DNA of 40,627 nt from positions 1 to 40,627 of the forward strand of contig CANJOT010000007.1 in the NCBI GenBank assembly GCA_947475815.1, written 5' to 3'. Below are positions 1 through 8,173 of the stretch, in pieces. Within the stretch, counting starts at the first letter, position 1; the number at the start of each line of letters is the position of its first letter. Origin of the DNA: Burkholderiales bacterium (GTDB taxonomy: Bacteria > Pseudomonadota > Gammaproteobacteria > Burkholderiales > Burkholderiaceae_D). A program made the translations under genes and the position numbers. The notes beneath the pieces were generated by a model. That model saw only the letters and a program-made list of their open reading frames with translations, made no database searches and was not told the DNA's origin.

Positions 1-254
1 CGCGAGGAGCCAGACACGTTTTGATTGATCGATCACTTTCAATTCATCCTCCTGAAGAATGAAGAAAATTAACCAATCAACGTGACGGTTTGATGACTAG
101 GCAGAGTCTACCCGGCAAACGATTCATTGAACGCGAGGGCTTCCCTGATCCATTTGCTCAGGGAAGCCTTCGTACCGACAAGCTCTGCTGCAACATACGA
201 ATAAGCAATGATCAGGTCATTGGCTGAAACTCGCGGCCGCATTCAGACTCCGTG
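1..254. other. Intergenic left edge, no gene seen
   Basis: No convincing coding region starts or ends in this stretch. The only structure I see is the inverted repeat at 136-170. The region lies downstream of the minus-strand dehydrogenase gene. What lies to the left of the window is unknown, so a promoter for a neighbouring gene cannot be ruled out. Confidence 0.5.
136..170 (-). terminator. Inverted repeat, possible terminator of the SDR gene
   Basis: The arms GGCTTCCCTGA and TCAGGGAAGCC pair perfectly over 11 bp around a 9-nt loop, and one wobble plus one A-T pair extend the stem to 13 bp. It begins about 85 bases past the stop codon of the minus-strand dehydrogenase gene. There is no clear U-run on either strand, so it may be a factor-dependent terminator or an mRNA-stabilising hairpin. 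Confidence 0.4.
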
Positions 255-1085
255 TCAGGATTGCCCACCACTGCAATTGATCACCTGCCCCGTGATGAAC
301 GACGCATCGTCCGAAGCCAGGAATGCGATGGCGGCAGCCTGCTCTTCGGCCTTGCCCAGGCGCTTGAGAGCCTGCTGATTCTTGATGTCATCGAACAGTT
401 CAACACGGTAAGCGTCATACTCTTCGGTATCGGGAGCCGATGCCATCACGCCCGGCTTGATGGCCAGTCTTGGGGTGATGCGGTCGGTCTGCTCGGTGCC
501 GCCCGGCGAAACGCAATTAACGCGGATGTCGTAGCGGCCATACTCCATGGCCAGCACCTTGGTCATCGCGATGACACCACCCTTGGCGGCGGCATACGGC
601 AGACGGTACAGGCCGCGCGGCGACTGTGAACCCAGATTGACGATCGATCCGCCCTGCTGCGCAATCATGTAGGGTAGCACCGCGTTGCAGCACCACATGG
701 TGGTATGCAGACTGCGCTGCAGTTCAAGATGAATCTGTTCTTCGGTGTAGAGGTGAAAGGGCTGGATCCAGATCGTGCCGCCAACATTGTTGACCAGCAC
801 ATCAATGCGGCCATAGCGGTCGACCACGGTCTGCATGAGATGCTTCGCACCGTCGAGCGTGCTGACGTCGGCCACCACTTTGAGGGCGGTCACGCCGTGG
901 TCCACCAGTTCCTGCGTTGCTTTTGCGGCACTGTCTTCCACGCGCTCGGCCACAACGACCGTCGCACCTTCAGCGCCGAGGCGTCGCGCGGTGGCCCGCC
1001 CGATGCCCTGCCCCGCTCCGGTAACGATACAGATCTTGCCTTTGAGGCGCGTCGCACCACCCGCTTTCGGGTCCAGACCAGTCAT
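255..1085 (-). CDS. SDR-family dehydrogenase, BenD-like
   Basis: NAD(P)-dependent short-chain dehydrogenase/reductase of 276 residues, a normal length for classical SDRs. It shows the Rossmann motif TGAGQGIG near residue 22, the NNVGG motif, the active-site Ser in the SIVNLGS strand and the YAAAK catalytic Tyr/Lys pair. The stretch NNVGGTIW...PF..Y followed by WCCNAVLPYM closely resembles BenD-type cis-dihydrodiol carboxylate dehydrogenases of benzoate catabolism, which convert the diol to catechol with CO2 release. The start is well supported: AAGGAGGAGA lies just upstream of the ATG. No benzoate dioxygenase genes are visible here, so the true substrate is unknown. The oxidoreductase class is secure; the BenD assignment is inferred from remembered sequence similarity. 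Confidence 0.88.
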   Translation of the reverse strand: MTGLDPKAGGATRLKGKICIVTGAGQGIGRATARRLGAEGATVVVAERVEDSAAKATQELVDHGVTALKVVADVSTLDGAKHLMQTVVDRYGRIDVLVNNVGGTIWIQPFHLYTEEQIHLELQRSLHTTMWCCNAVLPYMIAQQGGSIVNLGSQSPRGLYRLPYAAAKGGVIAMTKVLAMEYGRYDIRVNCVSPGGTEQTDRITPRLAIKPGVMASAPDTEEYDAYRVELFDDIKNQQALKRLGKAEEQAAAIAFLASDDASFITGQVINCSGGQS

Positions 1086-1102
1086 GATTTCTCCTCCTTA
1101 TA

Positions 1103-1122
1103 TTGTTCTGTTTTGTTCTGTT
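1103..1122. repeat. Perfect 2 x 10-bp tandem repeat upstream of SDR gene
   Basis: TTGTTCTGTT occurs twice in immediate succession, reading AACAGAACAA twice on the minus strand. It sits directly upstream of the Shine-Dalgarno sequence of the minus-strand dehydrogenase. A spacing of one helical turn could suit an operator, but it may be chance. Confidence 0.4.
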
Positions 1123-1265
1123 CCTGCCTAGGCGCAAGTATACCGCGCTGGTGGCGATCGTCTGTCCCATACCAAAGACAAGGACTCGTGGCAAAATGCG
1201 TTCAAGCATGCCCGCCGACGCCTGAACACGGCGGGCACCAAACAATGACAAGAGGAGATCCAGGC

Positions 1266-2276
1266 ATGAATGCAACCCGCGCCGGCGCCGGGGGACGGCT
1301 GTTTATCGTCTTCGTTTTTTCCCTTTTAACGGGAATGTTTCCCCATCAGGCACAGAGCCAGAGCCAGAGCCAGCCCTGGCCGACCAGGCCAGTCAATTTC
1401 ATCGTATCGACATCGCCAGGCACGGCTTCAGACATCCTTGCCAGACTGATGGCCAGCCGCCTGAGTACCGTGTGGAAGCAGCCCATCGTCGTTGACAACC
1501 GCACCGGTGCCGGAGGCGCGATCGCCATGGGTTATGTTGCCAAGGCAAAGCCCGACGGTTACAACATCCTGTTCACCCCCAACACCATTACCATGATCGG
1601 TGCGCTGAGCAAATCGATCGACTGGGATGTTGTTCAGTCCTTTACACCCGTCAGTCTCATTGCCAGAACCCTGACGGTCGTGGTGGTAAACACCGACCTG
1701 CCCGCGAAGAACGTTGCCGACGTGATGGAACTGGCCCGCAGCCAGCCTGGCAAGCTGAATTACGCCTCACCCGGGGTGGGCACGCCACAACATCTTTTTG
1801 GTGAACTGTTCAAGCAGGCCTACAACCTGAATGTGGTGCACGTGCCCTACAAAACCAGTGCAGGCGCCGTGACGGACATGGCGGCGGGCACCACGCAGTT
1901 CGGCTTCTTTGCCCTCGGCACCATCATGCCCATGGTTAAAACCGGCAAATTGCGCATCCTCGCGGCGAGCAGCGAGCAACGCTCGAGCTTTGTCCCCGAT
2001 GTCCCCACTTTCAACGAAGCCGGCATCGGGAAAATTCAGGCCAGCAACTGGGTCGGGACCTTCATGCCGCGGCAGATGCCTGCCGACGTTGTCGAGCGGG
2101 TCGCGCGCGACTTCGCCGCCCTGCTTGCCGACAGCGGTTTCCAGCGCGAGTTGCAAAATGTCGAACTCATCCCCAACCCCTCAACCGGCAGCAGTCAGGA
2201 GTTTGCCGCAACGGTCAAGTTTGACGCCGCACGCTGGAAAAAAGTTGTGGTCGACGCCAACATCGTCACCGAGTGA
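1266..2276 (+). CDS. Bug/TctC-family periplasmic solute receptor (1)
   Basis: Periplasmic binding protein of the Bug (TctC) family, 336 residues from the chosen start, which bind small, often carboxylated, ligands. The ORF track begins at 705, but the ATG at 1266 follows AAGAGGAGA and opens a typical signal peptide (FIVFVFSLLTGMF, then a SQSQSQ stretch before the mature protein), so the 187 upstream residues are read-through antisense to the dehydrogenase. Family landmarks are RPVNFIV, DNRTGAGGAIAMGYVAKAKPDGYNILF and HVPYKTSAGAVTDMAAG. It lies divergent to the BenD-like gene, 180 bases away, so the receptor and dehydrogenase may serve one pathway. No TctA/TctB partner is present. The ligand cannot be predicted. 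Confidence 0.93.
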   Translation: MNATRAGAGGRLFIVFVFSLLTGMFPHQAQSQSQSQPWPTRPVNFIVSTSPGTASDILARLMASRLSTVWKQPIVVDNRTGAGGAIAMGYVAKAKPDGYNILFTPNTITMIGALSKSIDWDVVQSFTPVSLIARTLTVVVVNTDLPAKNVADVMELARSQPGKLNYASPGVGTPQHLFGELFKQAYNLNVVHVPYKTSAGAVTDMAAGTTQFGFFALGTIMPMVKTGKLRILAASSEQRSSFVPDVPTFNEAGIGKIQASNWVGTFMPRQMPADVVERVARDFAALLADSGFQRELQNVELIPNPSTGSSQEFAATVKFDAARWKKVVVDANIVTE

Positions 2277-2297
2277 CAGCCAGACAGCACGAATCAC

Positions 2298-2331
2298 CCC
2301 GGCGTCACGCGGCGCGCCGCGTGATGCCGGG
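2298..2331. terminator. GC-rich 16-bp hairpin between convergent genes
   Basis: CCCGGCGTCACGCGGC and GCCGCGTGATGCCGGG form a 16-bp stem with a single G-U wobble and almost no loop. It sits between the ends of the plus-strand receptor gene and the minus-strand ycaO gene. There is no U-run on the + side beyond the stem. The position suggests a bidirectional, perhaps Rho-assisted, transcription end. Confidence 0.55.
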
Positions 2332-2348
2332 AAAACCTCGGGCAAACT

Positions 2349-4061
2349 TCAGGCAAACAGCTTGTCGTAAGCGGCCAGCAGCGTGGTATGCATCGCGCTG
2401 CCTTCCATGTCGGCGCCGAGTGTGGCCAGACCAAAATACTTTTCGCTGCACTCGAGCAGCGCCTTGGCCTGACGCACTGTTTCTTCACCGTACAGCAACT
2501 GCAGCGAGCGCCCGTAGTTGTCCGGATTGTCGAGGTTCATCAGGCTCTCGATGCAGCGGTAGACCAGCCGGCGCACCGGATTCATTTCGTGGTACTGGCG
2601 GATCCAGTCGCAGCCTTCGCGCGTGGCTTCTTCATCACCTACCGCGAGGGCCAGCAGGGTCTTGAGTTCGCCGATGCGCAATTCTTTCCAGGTGGTATTG
2701 ACCGGGATGGCAAGGCCAAGAATTTCCCACAGCGGGCGCTCATCGTTCAGGTTCAGGGTCTGCAGGTCGGCCAGCAGCTCGCTGGCTTCCGTGTCGCTCA
2801 GCGCGTGCAGATCGAGCAGCGCCGGGCGGATGTCATTGCCGACGCTGTTGTTCTCCCATTCGAGGTCTTCGACCGGGTAGATTTCGGACATGCCCGGCAC
2901 CAGAATGCGGCAGCTGTAGGCACCCTGTTCGGTGAAGTCGGCGACGTAGATATCCTTGCCTTCGTTCTTGATGCACTCGCACAACCAGGCATAGTCCTCG
3001 GCGGTGGTGGTGCCGAAATTCCAGTCGCAAAATGGATGATCGGGTGTGTCGCCGAGGAAATTCCAGCTGATCACACCGCTCGAATCGACGAAGTGGATTT
3101 CAAGGTTCGAGGGCAGGCGGATTTCGTCCATGTCGAAGCCCGGCTCGGGAAAACTCTCGAGTGAGTCGAGCGCGCGGCCCTGCAGCAGTTCGGTGAGCGC
3201 ACGTTCCAGTGCCACTTCAAAGCGCGGATGGGCGCCAAAGCTGGCAAAACAGCCCTGATCCTTGGGATGCAGCAGCGTCACGTTCATAACCGGGTAGCGC
3301 CCGCCCAGCGAGGCGTCACGCACCAAAATGCCGAAACCGGCTTCACGCAGGCCCTTGATGCCCGCAGCGATGCCGGGGAAACGGGCAATCACGTGATCGG
3401 GCACCTCGGGCAGGCACAGGCCCTCGCTGATGATGCGGTTCTTGATGTGGCGCTCAAAGATTTCCGACATCGCCTGACTGCGCGCTTCCATCATGGTGTT
3501 GCCGGCCGCCATGCCATTGCTGACGTAGAGATTGCCGATGATGTTGACCGGGATCCAGGTCTTGGCGCCGTCGCGCAGACGCGTGTAAGGCAAGGTGCAG
3601 ATGCCGCGGTTGACATTGCCGGAGTTCAGATCAACCAGCACCTGGCTGTCGATCGAACTGTCCGGGTTGTAAAACGCATGCAACTCGGGGTTGAGCATTT
3701 CAGCCGGCCATTTGCCATCCTCCGTGGGCGCAAACCAGCGCTCCTGCGGGTAGTGGACAAAGGGCCGGTTGGCGCGCGTGTTGCCGAGGTAGAAATGGGT
3801 CCAGAAGTAATGCGTGTTCAGGCGCTCGAAAAATTCGCCGAGCGCGCTGGCACGGGCCGCCAGCTGCGTGGCGCCCTTGCCGTTGGCAAACAGCATCGGA
3901 CAGTCATGGTCGCGCACATGTACCGACCAGATCGACTCGACCGGATTAAGCCACGACATTTCATCGAGGTGAAAACCGCGTGCACCGAGCTTGTTCTGCA
4001 TGGTGGCGATGGTCGATTCAAGGGAGGCATCTTTGCCTGGGATGAAACTTTCGGTGGTCAT
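2349..4061 (-). CDS. ycaO: YcaO, ribosomal S12 methylthiotransferase accessory factor
   Basis: This 570-residue protein aligns end to end in memory with E. coli YcaO (586 residues). Shared stretches include FIPGKDA, SWLNPV, NGKGATQ, SALGEFFER, MNIIGNLYVSNGM-like text, CFASFGAHP, PGMSEIYPVEDL and RIGELKTLLALA. E. coli YcaO participates with RimO in beta-methylthiolation of an Asp in ribosomal protein S12. The family binds ATP through conserved Glu residues, here probably E76 and E79 in the ALGEFFER motif and those in EARSQAMSEIFER. The C-terminus lacks the PxPxP ending of peptide cyclodehydratases, and no precursor peptide gene is seen nearby, which argues against a natural-product role. It stands alone, 76 bases after the lactonase-like gene on the same strand. 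RimO is not in the window. The start has a weak ribosome-binding site. Confidence 0.92.
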   Translation of the reverse strand: MTTESFIPGKDASLESTIATMQNKLGARGFHLDEMSWLNPVESIWSVHVRDHDCPMLFANGKGATQLAARASALGEFFERLNTHYFWTHFYLGNTRANRPFVHYPQERWFAPTEDGKWPAEMLNPELHAFYNPDSSIDSQVLVDLNSGNVNRGICTLPYTRLRDGAKTWIPVNIIGNLYVSNGMAAGNTMMEARSQAMSEIFERHIKNRIISEGLCLPEVPDHVIARFPGIAAGIKGLREAGFGILVRDASLGGRYPVMNVTLLHPKDQGCFASFGAHPRFEVALERALTELLQGRALDSLESFPEPGFDMDEIRLPSNLEIHFVDSSGVISWNFLGDTPDHPFCDWNFGTTTAEDYAWLCECIKNEGKDIYVADFTEQGAYSCRILVPGMSEIYPVEDLEWENNSVGNDIRPALLDLHALSDTEASELLADLQTLNLNDERPLWEILGLAIPVNTTWKELRIGELKTLLALAVGDEEATREGCDWIRQYHEMNPVRRLVYRCIESLMNLDNPDNYGRSLQLLYGEETVRQAKALLECSEKYFGLATLGADMEGSAMHTTLLAAYDKLFA

Positions 4062-4137
4062 AGAAGAGGCGCTCGGTCGAAGGGCTGGGGCACAGATATT
4101 ACGCGAGTTCGGCGTTGCCCCGTGCGAGTTGCTCGAT

Positions 4138-5037
4138 TTACCAGTTGAGTTTCAAGCCTGGCCCCGTCCATTCCATTTCGAGCAACTGCCCCTTGCCCGA
4201 CAAAGTGATGAACGCAGTCGTGCCTGTCGGGCCGCCAAAGCAGAGATTGGTGGGATACACATCCGGCATCGCTACCTTGCGCACCAGTTGGCCACCAGGC
4301 GAGATAACGCAGATGCAACCGGCGTTCAGGCTCGCCACGCAGACGTTGCCATTGTCCTCGACAGCAAGGCTGTCAAAGCGGTGGATGCCGTCGGGCGCAC
4401 ACACGAGCCGCGCCCCATTGGGAGAGGGAAAGGGCAGCTTGCGGAGCACGCCCGGAGCCTCGATGTCATAGGCCCACAAACGCCCACCCTCGGTTTCGGC
4501 GAAATACAGGGTCTTCTGGTCAGGCGATAGACCGATGCCGTTCGGGGTCTGCACCATGTAGGCCAGTTCCGTGATCATCGACCCGTCGGACTTCGCGTAA
4601 TAGATGCCGCCATATTCACGATAGCGCGCAAACTTCTTGCCGATGTCGGTGAAATAAAATCCGCCGTGGCGGTCAAACACCATATCATTGGGCGCAGACA
4701 GGCGCTGGCCGTTGCACGCGCTGTAAAGCGTTCTGACCTCGCGTGTCAGCATGTCGATGGTCTGGATCGACCCGCCGGTATAGTCATCAGACGGCCCGGA
4801 TGAAGCCAGGGCACCCGGCTTAAACCTGACGCCACCCGCATTGCAGAGATACAGCTTGCCGCCCGGCCCGGGCGCCATGCCGTTCGGGCCGCCACCGGGC
4901 GTGGCATACACGCTGTTGCGGCCGTCACGAAACACCTGACGGATGGTGCCGGTCTTGAGTTCAACGACCGCGATCGAACCATCCGGCAACTCGACCGGCC
5001 CCTCCGGAAACTGCAAGTCACTGGCCAGAATCTTCAC
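4138..5037 (-). CDS. SMP-30/gluconolactonase-family hydrolase
   Basis: Six-bladed beta-propeller hydrolase of the SMP-30/gluconolactonase/LRE family, 299 residues, a typical length. The expected metal-site residues can be followed: the Glu of FPEGP near the N-terminus, the Asn of SAPNDMVFD, the Asn of TPNGIGLSPD and the Asp of DSLAVEDNGNV. Known members open sugar or aromatic lactones using one divalent metal ion. The first codon is GTG with GGGAG about a dozen bases upstream, 28 bases after the stop of the Bug receptor gene, so the two are very likely co-transcribed. A lactone-derived acid as the receptor ligand is possible but is only inference from this pairing. No signal peptide is seen, so the enzyme is probably cytoplasmic. 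Confidence 0.85.
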   Translation of the reverse strand: MKILASDLQFPEGPVELPDGSIAVVELKTGTIRQVFRDGRNSVYATPGGGPNGMAPGPGGKLYLCNAGGVRFKPGALASSGPSDDYTGGSIQTIDMLTREVRTLYSACNGQRLSAPNDMVFDRHGGFYFTDIGKKFARYREYGGIYYAKSDGSMITELAYMVQTPNGIGLSPDQKTLYFAETEGGRLWAYDIEAPGVLRKLPFPSPNGARLVCAPDGIHRFDSLAVEDNGNVCVASLNAGCICVISPGGQLVRKVAMPDVYPTNLCFGGPTGTTAFITLSGKGQLLEMEWTGPGLKLNW

Positions 5038-5065
5038 GTCGCCGTTACTCCCGTTTGCAGAGGAC

Positions 5066-6064
5066 TCAATTAGCCGTCACACCGGCGCTCTTGATGACCG
5101 TCGACCATTTGCTCACTTCACTGCGCAGGTAGTTTTGCAATTCTTCCGGCGTTGAGTGCAGCGGGTCGGAGCCCAGATCGGCCAGCCGTGTTTTGGTTTC
5201 GGGCTGGCGCAACACTTCGCCGATTTCAGCATTGAGCTGATCGATCACCGCCTTGGGCGTGCCGGCGGTGGCGAAAATGCCGAACCAGGCGGTCGCTTCA
5301 TAGCCGCGCACGCCCAGTTCATCAAGCGTGGACACGTTGGGTGCAATCGAAGAACGCCGTGCGGTGCTGACCGCGAGCGCACGCAGTTTACCAGCCTGCA
5401 CATGGGGCATCGCCGTCATGATGCTGTCGAAGGTCAGCGGCACGAGGCCGGATAACACATCGTTCATGGCCGGTGCTGCCCCTCGGTAGGGCACGTGGGT
5501 CATCTTGATGCCGGCCTGATTCGAAAACAGTTCCATGAACAGATGGGCGCCCGATCCCGGCCCGGCGCTGGCGTACTGCAGACGGCCCGGCGACGCCTTC
5601 GCCTCGCGTACCAGATCAGCCACCGAGCGGATGTCCGACTGGGCATTGACAAGCAGCACATAAGGCGAGGTGGAGATCAGCGAAATCGGCGCGAAATCGC
5701 GCAGCACGTTGAACGGCAGGCTGGTAAACAGCCCCGGATTAATGCCCGTCGACAGGGTCGCAAACAACAGGGTATGTCCGTCCGGCGCCGCTCTGGCAAC
5801 CCGCTCGGTGCCAATGTTGCCGCTGGCGCCAGAAATATTGTCGACAAATACCGTCTGGCTCAGGCGTTTGGACAGGCCGGCGGCAATCACGCGCGCGGCC
5901 ACGTCTGACGCACCGCCCGCCGGAAAGGCCACCACCAGCCGCACCGTCTTGGTCGGGTAGTCAGCGGCCGCGCCCATCAGCGGCACACCAGCCCCCAACG
6001 CGCCAGCCAGCAGTACGCCCAGCATGCCAATTCGAATCCTTGCCTGATATGCCATTGATGCCAT
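5066..6064 (-). CDS. Bug/TctC-family periplasmic solute receptor (2)
   Basis: Periplasmic Bug-type receptor of 332 residues from the ATG at 6064, chosen over the ORF-track start at 6124 because GAGGGAGA lies 8-10 bases upstream and the protein then begins with a signal peptide (IRIGMLGVLLAGALGAGVPL). Family marks are TVRLVVAFPAGGASDVAARV, GASGNIGTERVARAAPDGHTLLFA and THVPYRGAAPAMNDVLSGLVPLTFD. It is downstream of the SnoaL-like gene and directly upstream of the SMP-30-type hydrolase, all on the minus strand, forming a likely three-gene unit. No membrane partner is encoded nearby. The ligand is unknown. Confidence 0.92.
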   Translation of the reverse strand: MASMAYQARIRIGMLGVLLAGALGAGVPLMGAAADYPTKTVRLVVAFPAGGASDVAARVIAAGLSKRLSQTVFVDNISGASGNIGTERVARAAPDGHTLLFATLSTGINPGLFTSLPFNVLRDFAPISLISTSPYVLLVNAQSDIRSVADLVREAKASPGRLQYASAGPGSGAHLFMELFSNQAGIKMTHVPYRGAAPAMNDVLSGLVPLTFDSIMTAMPHVQAGKLRALAVSTARRSSIAPNVSTLDELGVRGYEATAWFGIFATAGTPKAVIDQLNAEIGEVLRQPETKTRLADLGSDPLHSTPEELQNYLRSEVSKWSTVIKSAGVTAN

Positions 6065-6136
6065 AACCCGTCTCCCTCGTTGGTGATTGGGCCTGTCCGG
6101 CCCCGATCCGGCAAGCGGCGACATGCGCCGGCGCTT

Positions 6137-6173
6137 TAAGACTGCTTATTAAGACTGCTTATTAAGACTGCTT
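6137..6173. repeat. 13-bp tandem repeat (2.8 copies) at a gene end
   Basis: TAAGACTGCTTAT is repeated twice and followed by TAAGACTGCTT. The repeat covers the last codons and stop of the minus-strand SnoaL-like gene. Read on that strand, every copy spells AAGCAGTCTTAA, so a 13-bp period puts a Lys-Gln-Ser-stop ending into successive frames. Confidence 0.9.
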
Positions 6174-6590
6174 GTACAGGTGTTCAAGACGCAGATTGCT
6201 GATGCGCCACTGCCCCTGTTCACACCGGTAGGTATCAAAATAGCGGCCGTAACCGTGCATCGGGGTCCTGGCCGCCGCCCCTGGCCGGGCCAGCGGAACC
6301 ACGCAGCTATGCAGCGACCAGATGCCCGAGGCTCTGGTCGGTGATTCAATCAGGATTTCGGGCATGCAGCCGTGATGGGAAGTAAATGCAAGGCTGCCGA
6401 GCCGCAGCTTGAGCGCTGCCATGGCGACGTCACGGGTGTGATGCAGGCCGATGGTCGGATGATCGAACATGATGTCGTCGGTCATGGTCTCCGCGAGGCC
6501 AACCCAGTCGCGCAGATCCATGCAGCGGAAATACCGCGCCTTCAATTGCTTGATGGCCTCGATTTCCCAGAGCTGCTCGGCGGGGCTCAT
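6162..6590 (-). CDS. SnoaL/NTF2-like domain protein
   Basis: Small 142-residue protein with the look of the SnoaL-like/NTF2-like cone fold: an N-terminal helix (EIEAIKQLKARYFRCMDLRDWVGLAETMTDDIMFDHP), a central HHG segment and a final strand GRYFDTYRCEQGQWRISNLRLEHLY. The pattern LKARYFRCMDxxDW..L...MTDD is common in this family, whose members include small isomerases, dehydratases and ring-hydroxylating dioxygenase beta-like proteins. No definite catalytic set can be assigned. It is the first gene of a probable unit with the Bug receptor and the SMP-30-type hydrolase. The C-terminus falls inside a 13-bp tandem repeat. The ribosome-binding site is weak, but a good promoter candidate lies 110-140 bases upstream. 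Confidence 0.8.
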   Translation of the reverse strand: MSPAEQLWEIEAIKQLKARYFRCMDLRDWVGLAETMTDDIMFDHPTIGLHHTRDVAMAALKLRLGSLAFTSHHGCMPEILIESPTRASGIWSLHSCVVPLARPGAAARTPMHGYGRYFDTYRCEQGQWRISNLRLEHLYKQS

Positions 6591-6698
6591 TGATCAGGCA
6601 GACAAATGCGGTCAGACAACACACAGGCAGCCATGCTTGATTTTCCTCAGCCTCTAAGGGCCATGCACACCGATGCAAAGTCGGGTGTTCGCGGGGAA

Positions 6699-6727
6699 AT
6701 TATCCAACAAAAATTTTAACATTGCAA
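6699..6727 (-). promoter_or_regulatory. Candidate sigma-70 promoter for the SnoaL-Bug-lactonase unit
   Basis: On the minus strand TTGCAA is followed after exactly 17 bases by GATAAT, five of six matches to the -10 consensus. The element lies in the one AT-rich patch between the amino-acid transporter ATPase gene and the SnoaL-like gene, and points into the latter. Confidence 0.5.
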
Positions 6728-6785
6728 TTTTCAACGCCAGCTCGGGTTGATGGTTCGCAGGCCGAGGAATCAATCTCCGGCTGTT

Positions 6786-7526
6786 CTAGAATTTCACCAG
6801 AATCTTGTCGAGGAATTCCCGTGCGCGTGCCGATTGCGGATTGCCAAAGAAGCTTTCGGCTGAACCTTTTTCGACGATGCGGCCGTGATCCATGAAAATG
6901 ATTTCGTCGGCGACTTCGCGGGCAAAGCCCATTTCGTGGGTCACCACCAGCATGGTCATGCCATCGCGCGCCAGATCGAGCATGACCGCGAGCACTTCGG
7001 AAATCAGCTCAGGGTCGAGCGCCGACGTCGGTTCATCAAACAGCATGGCTTTGGGTTCGAGGGTCAAGGCCCGTGCGATCGCAGCACGCTGTTGTTGTCC
7101 GCCGGACAGGCGCGCGGGATACTTGTCCGCCTGATTGGCAATACCGACGCGCTCCAGATAAAACATGGCGCGTTCTTTGGCATCCGCCGCCGCCATCTTC
7201 TTGGCCTTGATCGGCGCAAGCGTCAGATTTTCGAGCACGGTCATGTGCGGATACAGCTCAAAATGCTGAAACACCATGCCGACATTGAGGCGAAGTTTGG
7301 GCAGGTCCTTGCAGTGGCGCACGCCGACACCGTCCACCTGAATGTCGCCCTGCTGGAAAGTTTCCAGCCCGTTAATGCAGCGCAGGAGCGAGCTCTTGCC
7401 GGACCCGCTCGGTCCGCAGATCACCAGACACTGGCCCTGATTGACCTCCAGCGACACGCCGTCCAGAGCCTTGAACTGTCCGAAGGACAGGCCAACGTCC
7501 TGAATCTGGATGAGGGGAGAAGTCAT
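6786..7526 (-). CDS. Polar amino-acid ABC transporter ATP-binding protein (GlnQ/GltL-like)
   Basis: Cytoplasmic ATPase of a polar amino-acid uptake transporter, 246 residues, the normal GlnQ/GltL length. Walker A is GPSGSGKSS, the Q-loop is in [18 protein letters not shown], the ABC signature is LSGGQQQR, Walker B is [12 protein letters not shown] and the switch His is in VVTHEMGFA. The [12 protein letters not shown] segment is characteristic of the glutamine/glutamate/aspartate subgroup. Its ATG overlaps the stop of the upstream permease by four bases (ATGA), which indicates translational coupling. It is the last gene of the operon reading from 11051 to 6786. Confidence 0.95.
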   Translation of the reverse strand: MTSPLIQIQDVGLSFGQFKALDGVSLEVNQGQCLVICGPSGSGKSSLLRCINGLETFQQGDIQVDGVGVRHCKDLPKLRLNVGMVFQHFELYPHMTVLENLTLAPIKAKKMAAADAKERAMFYLERVGIANQADKYPARLSGGQQQRAAIARALTLEPKAMLFDEPTSALDPELISEVLAVMLDLARDGMTMLVVTHEMGFAREVADEIIFMDHGRIVEKGSAESFFGNPQSARAREFLDKILVKF

Positions 7527-8173
7527 CGGTGCAGCCCTTTTTCAAAATGTCTGGAAAGCAGCGAGCCAGCGTAACAGATCAGGAAATAGATCAGACCGAC
7601 GAACAGGTATAACTCTACCGGCCGGCCGGTACGTTCAGCGATCATGGCAGCGGTATGCAGCAACTCGTCATAACCGACCACGTAGGCCACGGTCGTGCCC
7701 TGCAGCACCAGGATGCACTGGGTGGTCAGCGCCGGCAGCATCGAGCGGATGGCCTGCGGCAGAATGATGTAGCGCATGGTCTGGGCATAGGTCAGGCCGG
7801 ACGACAATCCCGCCTGAATCTGCCGGGTGCCGACCGACTGAATGCCCGAACGGACGATTTCGGCAAAATAGGCCGAAAAGAAAATGACAAATGCCACGAT
7901 GATCGAAGTCAGGTCATCGATTGCCCTGCCGATGATCATCGGCATCAAAAAATAAAACCAGAACAGGATCAGGATGAGCGGATTGCAACGCAGCAGATTG
8001 ACAAAACTCGCACAAATCCTGCTCAGCCAGGCCCGGTGGCTGAGCCGGCCCACGGCAATCAGGCACCCCAGCGGAAAACTCAGCACGATGGCCACCAGGG
8101 TGAGCTTCAGGGTCGTGAGCAGGCCTTTGCCGAGCAGCGGCAGGCTGGCCTCAATGACTTGCCAGTCAATCAT
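7523..8173 (-). CDS. Polar amino-acid ABC transporter permease (GltK-like)
   Basis: Inner-membrane permease of 216 residues from the His/Glu/Gln/Arg/opine family. Several hydrophobic segments are visible, and the EAA loop that contacts the ATPase reads [29 protein letters not shown]. The segment [20 protein letters not shown] matches the usual FRgtPllvQLff region of this family. It overlaps by four bases with both the upstream permease and the downstream ATPase gene, so all three are translated from one message. It probably forms a heterodimer with the 241-residue permease encoded just before it. Confidence 0.93.
   Translation of the reverse strand: MIDWQVIEASLPLLGKGLLTTLKLTLVAIVLSFPLGCLIAVGRLSHRAWLSRICASFVNLLRCNPLILILFWFYFLMPMIIGRAIDDLTSIIVAFVIFFSAYFAEIVRSGIQSVGTRQIQAGLSSGLTYAQTMRYIILPQAIRSMLPALTTQCILVLQGTTVAYVVGYDELLHTAAMIAERTGRPVELYLFVGLIYFLICYAGSLLSRHFEKGLHR

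Noticed and set aside
705-1265. N-terminal extension of the first Bug receptor in the ORF track
   Set aside because: It is antisense to the dehydrogenase gene and lacks a signal peptide; the ATG at 1266 has a strong ribosome-binding site and signal sequence.
2349-4061. YcaO as part of a ribosomal natural-product cluster
   Set aside because: It matches the stand-alone E. coli type, lacks the C-terminal PxPxP, and no precursor peptide or partner is near.
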